This document shows positions 1-8,000 of a stretch of 11,918 nucleotides of DNA, piece after piece (position 1 is the first letter of the stretch; every line of letters begins with the position of its first letter). A program made the translations under genes and the position numbers. This stretch comes from Hepatocystis sp. ex Piliocolobus tephrosceles (taxonomy: Eukaryota > Apicomplexa > Aconoidasida > Haemosporida > Plasmodiidae): positions 1-11,918 of the forward strand of contig CABPSV020000629.1 of the NCBI GenBank assembly GCA_902459845.2. Direction: 5' to 3'. Under the pieces are notes generated by a model. That model was not told where the DNA came from. It did not search any database and saw nothing but the letters and a program-made list of their open reading frames with translations.

Positions 1-139
1 TTACAAACAAACAAACAAACAAACAAACAAACAAACAAACAAACAAACAAACAAACAAACAAACAAACAAACAAACAAACAAACAAACAAACAAACAAAC
101 AAACAAACAAACAAACAAACAAGCAATCAAACAAACAAA
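1..139. repeat. (CAAA)n tetranucleotide microsatellite
   Basis: A nearly perfect run of about 30 AAAC/CAAA units fills the left edge of the window and degrades near 120-139 (CAAGCAATCAAA). It lies in the 3' flank of the RON4-like gene and may continue beyond the window. A short TG/CG-rich alternating tract (TGTGTGCGTGCGTGCGTGTGTG) follows near 158-180. No coding potential is seen. Confidence 0.95.
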
Positions 140-385
140 TATACGCATATATATATTGTGTGCGTGCGTGCGTGTGTGTGTATATATAATAGAATTAGAC
201 AAAATAACCTACACGGTTAGAATAATATATTACGGAATATGGTTGAAATAAAAGCTATGTCAATCGATGTGAAATTTTTTTGATTTTTTTTGTATTGCGT
301 ATTAGACAAATTCCAAAACATACATGTTTATAAACACTGTGTTTTTGAGGACTCTGGAAAACTTGTAAAAAACAAGTAAACTAAT
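140..385. other. 3' flank of the RON4-like gene, no gene seen
   Basis: This AT-rich stretch lies downstream of the TAA at 386-388 (minus strand) and presumably carries the 3' UTR and poly-A site of that gene. No clear ORF, RNA gene or discrete terminator can be recognised. A TATATA tract, the TG/CG alternating tract and scattered T-runs are the only visible structure. Confidence 0.6.
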
Positions 386-665
386 TTAAAGATCGCCGAA
401 TATCAGATTATTCAGTTCTTGTTCACCCTCTCCAATAATCATATTTTCGGAATCATTTATGTTTTTTATTTCACCTTCCACGTACTCGTTATCCAACCCG
501 TTAGCATTTAATTCAGCTGACAACATCGTGTGGGATTCAGGTGATAATACGACTAATAATTTAGATAACATCTCGACTGTAAAAAAAAAAAAAAATTGAA
601 AAAAAATTGTATAGATAGATGTGTACGTGTGTATATTACATGCATAACCGAAACATATAAAATAG

Positions 666-718
<53 letters not shown>

Positions 719-3441
719 CTGCTAATATAGTTTTTCACACATGTAAAAAAAAAATTCCAGAACTTACCAACTACTTTACTATCAGGATCACATATTTCAC
801 CGATAACGTTATTATTAGCTGTCCGAATATAACTTAATGTATTTAACGATTTTAAGATTTTTTTTCCCTCAATATTCAATAGATTAAATTTAAGCATATT
901 CAAATCTCTTATTTTTAAATCACTTTCGTTTGAACATTGATATAATAAATTAGTCATATGTAAAAGAACACATATAGATAAAACTTTTTTTGTGCTATTT
1001 TTTTTATTATTTTTATGAATATAATTAAAATAAGAATTAATTCTTTGAGCAGTGGATATACTATGAACAGCTAGATTTGCTTTTATTAAATTACCTAAAG
1101 ATCCTATTAATGAAGAATTAGGTTTTTTAACATTTTCATGAGTAAATGGTACAGTACCTAAATTACCTGCTACTCTAATCATTTTAGTACAATGTTTAAA
1201 AGCTTTTGATTTTTTTATTTTTTTTAAAGTTTTATATATTTTCGTTTTTTTATTATATTTTTTATCTATGTTTACTAATTCATCAATTAACATTAAGAAA
1301 GGATGTTCTATTTCTGTTTCAAATCCTAAAAATAATTGGAAATATTTCCATTGTTGTAGTAGTAAAGCTGAACCAATACACATACTGTTTATTTCAGTAT
1401 TATTTTCTGGATCTTTAATTGATCCATATTCATCTAACGACAACAACTTAATAAACAAAGTAGATAATCGTTGAGATAATTCTTTTGAAGTGATACTAAT
1501 AATCATATTATTGATTGGACAGTACTTAGTATTTTGTTTTATTATAGGAGGTAATTTACTATAAGTAACACCTATAGTTTTTAACATGGCTATTTTTATA
1601 TCCTTTAATGATTTGTTTATAATTTCTTTGTTAACACCAACTGAGTTATAAAATGATTCATTTTCATAATAACTTGATTCAGTTAATATTTTAAAAATAG
1701 TAATTAATATTTTATCATACGTTTCTAATGATATATTTTTATACATGTCATTTTTTTTATCAAATATTTTTCGATCTAATTTTAATTTTACTATTGCTTT
1801 AGTAAAAATTTTACCTGAATTTTTACTATCTTTTAAATCTATTAATCCTTCTATTCCTTTTTGTGTATTAGTAATAATTTCATTAATAATAGACTCTTTT
1901 AACGGTACATGTATTTTAACATTTGGCGAAGTATTGTTATTTATTGAAGGTTCATCTTCTTCTGTGTTTTCTGTTGTTATATTTTTATTAATTTTTTTTT
2001 TTTCTTCTTCTTCTTCTTCTTCTGCTTCTTTGTTTACTTGATCCAGCTCTTGTGTTTGATTATTTTGTTTTTCCTGTTCTGTATTGTCTTCTTGGTTTTT
2101 TTTTATATCATCGTCATCACTATTGTTATTTTTTTTTATGTCATTTTCGCTTTGTTCATAATTTAATTTATCATATGTGTTTTCTTTAATATTATCAAAA
2201 TAATTTTCTCCATGATTATACTTTCCATCATCATGTTTTTTATAAATAGTTCCATCCATTTTTTGGTCTACTTTGTTTTTTTCTTCAATTTCACTCTGCG
2301 TATTAGTGCTATGGACATTTGTTTGTTCGTCTTTATTAGAACCAAAAATATTATCATCAACATGGGTTGGAGTAGTATCTGTAACAGGAACACTATCAGT
2401 AACAGGAACAGGAGCAGTATCGGTAACAGGAACAGTATCAGTTACAGTGGTAGGAACAGTATCAGTTACAGGGGTAGGAACAGTATCAGTTACATGGGTA
2501 GGAACAGTATCAGTTACAGGGGTAGGAACAGTATCAGTTGGCATTACTTTGTTTTGTTCACTTTCAACAGTAACCTCTCCATTATTATTATCAGTTTTTT
2601 TTTTCATAATATCATTATTGAATTTCATTAAATTGTCATGCATATGTTTGTTAATTTCATCATCACTTTTATAATTTGTATCGTTTAAGTTAGTTTTTTT
2701 TTCATTGTTTGGGGTTTCTTCTTCTAACGGTTGTTCTAACGGTTGTTCTAACGGTTGTTTTGACGTTTCTTCTGACGGTTTTTCTTCTACGTTTGTGTTT
2801 TCTTCTGACGGTTTTTTTTCTACGTTTGTGTTTTCTTCTACGTTTGTGTTTTTTTCTACGTTTGTGTTTTTTTCTACGTTTGTGTTTTCTTCTACGTTTG
2901 TGTTTTTTTCTACGTTTGTGTTTTCTTCTACGTTTGTGTTTTTTCCTACGTTTGTGTTTTCTTCTACGTTTGTGTTTTTTTCTACGTTTGTGTTTTCTTC
3001 AACAGGTACAGTGTCGTGTGAAGTATTTACATTTTCCTTCTTATCATCGTGCGCAGCCGCAATAGTAGTAGCATCTCCACTTGCTTGTTCTTTTTCATCT
3101 GAACTATTATTTACATCATATTGAAAAAGTGAAACTTCATCGAATTCATTTTTTCCTATAAAAGTAAAAAAATAGTTTTTTTTTTTTATTTTTATTTTAT
3201 TTTTTTTTTTGTTACTTAAGCAAAAACAAAAAATAAACAGAAACTCTAAAGGTAAAAACCATGCAAACTTATATGCACATACACATGTACACACACACAT
3301 ATATATATATATACTTGTTTATATTTTTACAGATATGCATTTAAAAAAAATTATTGTATTACTTCCTAAGACATTGCTGTTGTCAGGGATTGTAGCAATA
3401 ACTAAAAAAATACAAACGAAAAAAAAATTTAAGTAAGACAT
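386..3441 (-). CDS. RON4: Probable rhoptry neck protein 4 (RON4-like), three exons, 885 aa
   Basis: The coding sequence is join(3441-3363, 3155-768, 576-386) on the minus strand. All three junctions keep phase, giving 886 codons including TAA. Exon 1 starts at the ATG at 3441 in an AAAAGCA context and encodes a hydrophobic signal peptide (residues about 4-18, FFFVCIFLVIA core). Introns use GTAATA...TATAG and GTAAGT...ACAG. Residues about 79-152 are a TNVE(E/K)N array, 232-292 a Thr/Pro/Val array, and 400-412 a Glu tract. From about 437 to the end is a conserved-looking helical region with six cysteines and an I/L heptad (about 580-597). In apicomplexans RON4 is stored in the rhoptry neck and injected to the host-membrane side of the moving junction with RON2 and RON5, opposite AMA1. 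The identity is inferred from this architecture and from recalled synteny with a serine esterase gene in P. falciparum. Length is in the range I recall for shorter Plasmodium RON4s. RALP1, another secreted rhoptry protein with a leucine-zipper-like motif, is the alternative. Gene structure is near certain; the name is moderately supported. Confidence 0.72.
577..767 (-). other. Intron 2 of the RON4-like gene (191 nt)
   Basis: The donor is G|GTAAGT (GT at 767-766) and the acceptor TTTTTTACAG (AG at 578-577). Joining completes a Val codon (G from exon 2, TC from exon 3) and runs on to the final TAA. The intron contains a 48-nt homopolymer (669-716) that is poly-A on the transcribed RNA. The pyrimidine tract sits next to the acceptor. 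A read-through translation of this intron would give a spurious poly-lysine run. Confidence 0.92.
2361..2545 (-). repeat. TDTVP(T)xVT Thr/Pro-rich repeat array
   Basis: This is a degenerate 24-nt-type repeat encoding TDTVPTPV, TDTVPTHV, TDTVPTTV and shorter TDTVPV/TDTAPVPV/TDSVPV variants at about residues 232-292 of the RON4-like protein. The segment is rich in Thr, Pro and Val and is presumably extended and disordered. The four central copies are nearly identical at DNA level, with variation mainly at the penultimate codon of the unit. Confidence 0.9.
2725..2760 (-). repeat. EQPL tetrapeptide repeat (12-nt unit, three copies)
   Basis: Three copies of a 12-nt unit (TAACGGTTGTTC on the plus strand) encode QPLE repeats, just C-terminal to the TNVE array in the RON4-like protein. 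They form a short acidic, proline-containing spacer. Confidence 0.85.
2781..3001 (-). repeat. TNVE(E/K)N hexapeptide array (18-nt unit)
   Basis: About eleven 18-nt units encode TNVEKN or TNVEEN near the N-terminus of the mature RON4-like protein, ending in two KPSEE-containing variants. Lys and Glu at the fifth position mostly alternate, so the true period is near 36 nt. One unit carries Gly in place of the first Glu. The opposite strand is open through the array (FLLRLCF- and STFVF-type repeats) only because the unit length is a multiple of three. Confidence 0.93.
3156..3362 (-). other. Intron 1 of the RON4-like gene (207 nt)
   Basis: The donor is GGAA|GTAATA (GT at 3362-3361) and the acceptor TTTTTATAG (AG at 3157-3156). 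This pair joins phase 1 to phase 1, creating an Arg codon at residue 27. A second donor-like site, TCT|GTAAAAATA at 3330, is in a different phase and would frameshift into an early stop. The interior holds alternating CA/TG and TA dinucleotide runs. Confidence 0.82.
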
Positions 3442-3602
3442 TGCTTTTGTGTATATATATATACATATATATATATATTTATATATATTTGTGTTAATTT
3501 TTAAATAGAAACATTCCCGTTTGATAGAAATAACTTGGCTTTATTTTATTTAATTAATTAGATAATTAGTTGGTTAGGTGTATGTATGTATATGTACATA
3601 TA

Positions 3603-3672
3603 TTTATTCATTATTATTTATTCATTATTATTTATTCATTATTATTTATTCATTATCATTTATTCATTATTA
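3603..3672. repeat. 14-nt minisatellite, five copies
   Basis: Five tandem copies of TTTATTCATTATTA are present; the fourth has one A/T-to-C change (ATTATCA). The array ends in a T-rich tract. It lies about 160-230 nt upstream of the RON4-like start codon and so may fall in its 5' UTR. Confidence 0.92.
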
Positions 3673-3871
3673 TTTTTTTTTTTATTTTATTTTTTTTTTT
3701 AACAGGTTGATGTGTAAAACTATGTACATCTAAATATGTACATACATATATACATGTATATATATATATATTAAAATACCTATAATAACAAACAAAAAAT
3801 TATAAAATATAAACACGTGGTGCTTAACACTTATAATAATTTTGTTGGTTCGGTCGCTCCTTCATTCGCTT

Positions 3872-3877
<6 letters not shown>

Positions 3878-3907
<30 letters not shown>
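3878..3907. repeat. Poly-T tract
   Basis: A homopolymeric run of about 30 T follows a T/C/G-mixed segment (GGTTCGGTCGCTCC) that is unusually GC-rich for the spacer. Such dA:dT tracts are common upstream of Plasmodium genes and can exclude nucleosomes. Confidence 0.9.
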
Positions 3908-4197
3908 CTGTTGTAGTAATTTTTTATTTTATTATTAGTTTTTTTTTTTTTTTAATATTGACTAGTTCATAATACATATGAGTGCAAGAAAGTGCATAAA
4001 ACCCACATACATAAATATATATATAAATATAAGCATACACCAACATGTGTAAACATATTTATAAAAATGCACTTGAAAAAGTGAATTAAATGAAAAGATT
4101 ACTCGTTAGCTTAATACATGTTTGTTTCAAAAAACAAAAAACAAAAAAACATAACTGTACATATGCACCAATATGTATTTATGTTTACATAATTATG

Positions 4198-4228
<31 letters not shown>

Positions 4229-4362
4229 TCGTTGAAAAGTAAAATGAAAGGTCACACAACATTAATGATTTATAAGAAACAAAAATAGTTTAATGCTTAA
4301 TTGTTGTATGTATATCGGTTAGGGTGTGGTTGTGACAGTAGCATGATTTACACATGTGCGTA

Positions 4363-4367
<5 letters not shown>

Positions 4368-4414
<47 letters not shown>
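4368..4414. repeat. (AT)n dinucleotide microsatellite
   Basis: A long uninterrupted TA run of more than 20 units, flanked by TATGTATATCTATATAG. A shorter (AT)n tract lies at 4199-4220. Both are typical Plasmodium intergenic simple repeats and are likely length-polymorphic. Confidence 0.93.
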
Positions 4415-4421
<7 letters not shown>

Positions 4422-4790
4422 CTATATAGCACATATAAGCACTGTACATATGTCTTAAACATTAAAAAAAAAAATTAAAAAAAAAAAAAAAAAAAAAAAT
4501 AAAAAAATAAAAAATAAAAATAAAAAAAGCAAAACATGAAAAGACACATGCACTAAGAATTATATAAATTAAAAATAAAGAGGTACCACATTAGACGATT
4601 AAGTAACAAAATAAAAAATATAATTAATATCATGTCATTAAAAAAAAGTAAAAAAAAAAAAAAAAATTATCATATAAACAAGATTCAAAATGATGTAAAA
4701 ATAATATTTAATTATATAATACTATGCTCTTTTTTTTTTTTTTTTTTTTTTTTTATTTAGTAAAACAAAATAATATAACTGAGTAACACA

Positions 4791-4890
4791 GCAAATCAAT
4801 AGAAATCAATAGAAATCAATAGAAATCAATAGAAATCAATAGAAATCAGTAAAAATCAGTAAAAATCAGTAAAAATCAGTAAAAATCAGT
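4791..4890. repeat. 10-bp minisatellite in two homogeneous blocks
   Basis: Ten consecutive 10-nt units: five with core AATCAAT (centred 4793-4840) followed by five with core AATCAGT (4844-4890), ending in a run of A. The unit changes from AGAAATCAAT to AAAAATCAGT at one point, so each half appears to have expanded separately after a two-base change. It lies in the presumed 3' flank of the esterase gene. Confidence 0.95.
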
Positions 4891-4998
4891 AAAAAAAAAA
4901 AAAAAAAAAAAAGGAACGATAAACAAAATAATGATGTTTATACACTTACATTCAGACATGTGTGCATGGTTCTACATGTGTTTTAATTAATATAATAG

Positions 4999-5046
<48 letters not shown>
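4999..5046. repeat. 48-nt poly-A tract just beyond the esterase stop codon
   Basis: An uninterrupted A48 on the plus strand is poly-U in the esterase transcript and begins about 18 nt after its TGA (5066-5064). It would lie in the 3' UTR. Exact length is likely to be unreliable in any assembly. Confidence 0.9.
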
Positions 5047-5053
<7 letters not shown>

Positions 5054-5063
5054 ACAAATTAAA

Positions 5064-8000
5064 TCAAAAAATCACATGTTCAGTGAAGTGCTTCACGATA
5101 GGTGATTCTTCTGAAGTAATTCTCGGATGAGCAATTATTTGTACATGTGCATTTGCATAGAGAGGGTAAGAGATACAATACCTCTGAATAGTTAATTCAT
5201 TTAAACAATAAAATAAAACTTCATAATATAATAAATCATGATTTTTTAAAAATCTGTCTAACAATTGTTCATTAGAAATAGAATAAATATGTAATAATAT
5301 TCTTTGGTATTTTTTTTTATCATATTTTGTAATTCCTTTTAATAAGTTATTTTTTTTAAGTTTTTTTATGTTACTACCATTGCAAATGTTGTTACTACTA
5401 TTGTTATTATTACTGTTACTGTTGTTGTTAGTTTGCGTATTCATACAGCACATATTGTTATTAGTAGGTAAGCTATCATCGGATGATGTATCAAAAAATT
5501 TGTTTATATAATTATAGTATTCATTTTTAGTATCAGAAAAACCAGTTGTATTGTTATCGTTTGTGTAAGAAGAGTCTATCAACTCTCGTTTATTATTATT
5601 ACTGTTTTTACTGTTATTACTACCATTTTTTATTTTATGTTTGCATGTATATTTATTTTGTTCTTCTTTATTACTATTGTAATTATTTCTATTTTTATTA
5701 TTAGAACACCCATGTTTGTTCAAACTTAATGTTTCGATTTCTTTTTTATTTATAGCTGTACTAGTACTATCACTGATACTAACAGTACTACTATTTTTCG
5801 CACCGTCAGATTCATTAGTATTACCAATGTTTTTAATATAGTCAATAATTTTATAATTTTTTATTAAATTAATAGTATTTTGTATAAAAAATGATTTGTT
5901 TTGTTCAGTTTCTTCTTTTTTTTTTTTTTTTTTTAAATTCTTATCTAACGCTTTTATATCATTCATTATTTTACTTTTTAAACATTTAAAGAAAATCTTT
6001 TCAAATTCTTTATATTCACACTTTTTTTTTTTTTCTTCATCCAAACTATTCGTAACTTGAATATTATGGGTTTCTTTTGTATCCTTCACATTTTTATTTT
6101 TTATATTGTTAGTACAGTTGCTCTCATTAAGTGGAACACTATCATTAACAACTGTTGCTTTATTGTTATATTTAAACGAATTGTTCAAATATGTGTGTGT
6201 TATATTACTTCCATCTTTTGAATATGTGTTGTTATTTTGTTTGTTTTTTGTACTTTCATCATTTTTAACATGTTCATTTGTGATGCTATTTGTATATTCA
6301 CAAGTATTACTAATATATGTTTGATTTTTATTAATTTCGCTTAAATCTTCTATGATTTTACAACTTTCTTGTATATTTGGACATTTATCATGAAAATTAT
6401 TTTCATTATTTATTTGTGTTGTATTATTGATGGTATTAGAAAATTCATTTTTTTGCTCCCAATTTTTATATACTTTATTATTTGTGACAATAGATTTTTC
6501 GAGTATATTTAAAATTGGTTGAGTCAGATTACTATAACTAACTTTATTACTAGCTTTATTATTAGCTTTGTTACTAGCTTTATTATTAGCTTTGTTACTA
6601 GCTTTATTATAACGATTTCGGTTACATTTTATGTTACTTTTTGTGTAGCTATTTTCGATTCTGTTTATGCTGCTATTATAACTGTAGTTATACCATTCTT
6701 TACTTCTATATTTTGAAATATAATCGTGTATGCAACTTTTTTTTTTATTCATGATTTTATTCATCCGATTAATAATATAATCGGTACTACTTTTACGATT
6801 CACTTGTTTTTTTTTTTTAAGTATCTTAACATTTTTTCTTAATCGAATAGGAAACGGTTGTACATTTATGCCATATTGTAGTGTGCTTATTTTGTCTTCT
6901 ATTTCGTTGGTATTATGACACTCAACATTGTGAATGTTATCACCACTCGCATTATCAGTAGAACTAGTAACATTATCGATAGCACTTGTAACATTATCGG
7001 TAGAACCCGTAACATTATCGGTAGAACCCGTAACATTATCGGCAGAACCCGTAACATTATCGGTAGAACCAGTAACATTATCGGTAGAACCAGTAACATT
7101 ATTGGTAGAACCCGTAACATTATTGGTAGCTCTTGTAACATTATCGGTAGAACCCGTAACATTATCGGTAGAACCCGTAACATTAACGCTATTTGTATTA
7201 CTTTTCATGAAAAGTTGAGGTAATTTTTCAAAACTACTAGTGTTGTAAAAAATATCCCATATACTATTGCTTTTTTCTTCTTGTGTGTTTTTTTTATTTA
7301 TTTCTGTCAGTTCATGTGTTTTTGTATGTTTTGATCCCTTTTCTGGTTCCTGTTCCATTCTCTGCTCTTTTTCATATTCATGTACCTGTACCTGTTTATC
7401 CAATTTATTATTTATAGAAGTACTAGATGTACTAGAACCACTAAGCACACTAGAACGACTAGAACCACTAAGCACACTAGAACGACTAGAACCACTAGAA
7501 CCGCTAGAACCACTATAACCACTAAGAACACTAGAACGACTAGAACCACTAGAACCGCTAGAAACACTAGATCTGATTGAACCATTAACACGACCATTTC
7601 CCAATGTATTACTCACAAAATCGTTAAACTTTTTTGTCTGTTTTTTCGGTAATATCTTACTAGAGAACATAATTGTTTGTAACATTTGATTAAAAAACTT
7701 GTTTTGCTTCGTTTTTTGATTCGTACTATCATAAATATGATTATAAGAATCTTGATAAAAATAAAAAAATAATAATTTTTTTTTTCTCATATATAAATGA
7801 ACAACTGAAAAAATATTGATTGGTATTTCGAGTGCATTACGTGATTGTTCAACTATAAACATTAATAGATCATCTTTAAAAATTGTGTAAGGTAAAATAA
7901 GAGAGGTCCTTGTTCCTACTAACCAATCGGATTGACTATTACCATAAAAAATTATATTTTTAAATTGTTTTAATACATTTATACTTTCTATCGTAGCTAT

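Larger units (their letters stand above)
3442..5063. promoter_or_regulatory. Intergenic region: upstream DNA of the RON4-like gene and 3' flank of the esterase gene
   Basis: No ORF or RNA gene is supported in these 1.6 kb. The part near 3442 should hold the 5' UTR and promoter of the RON4-like gene; the part near 5063 should hold the 3' UTR of the esterase gene. GTGCA or its complement TGCAC occurs at 3982, 3992, 4068, 4164, 4549 and 4962. The copies at 4549 and 4962 also overlap CATGCA/TGCATG. GTGCA is the core reported for the P. falciparum invasion-gene regulator AP2-I, and TGCATG for sporozoite AP2-Sp. Other structure is microsatellites, minisatellites and homopolymers, listed separately. 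The regulatory role is inferred from motif content only. Confidence 0.5.

Noticed and set aside
1..139. Telomeric or subtelomeric repeat
   Set aside because: The CAAA unit does not match the Plasmodium telomere repeat (GGGTTYA type), and the neighbouring genes are not subtelomeric families.
2705..3124. Plus-strand Phe/Leu-rich repeat ORFs opposite the TNVE array
   Set aside because: They exist only because an 18-nt coding repeat keeps several frames open; they lack start context and any gene structure.
3209..3436. Plus-strand ORF of 75 aa ending in a hydrophobic segment resembling a signal anchor
   Set aside because: Its hydrophobic part is antisense to exon 1 of the RON4-like gene, whose signal peptide, donor and phase fit an 885-aa product. 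The rest covers intron 1.
3413..3466. ATG at 3466 upstream of the RON4-like start, out of frame and overlapping it
   Set aside because: It lies in an (AT)n tract and the transcription start is unknown. Nothing beyond the chance occurrence of ATG supports its use.
6899..7223. Several overlapping ORFs on both strands across the NVTGSTD array
   Set aside because: These are shadows of the 21-nt repeat inside the esterase gene.
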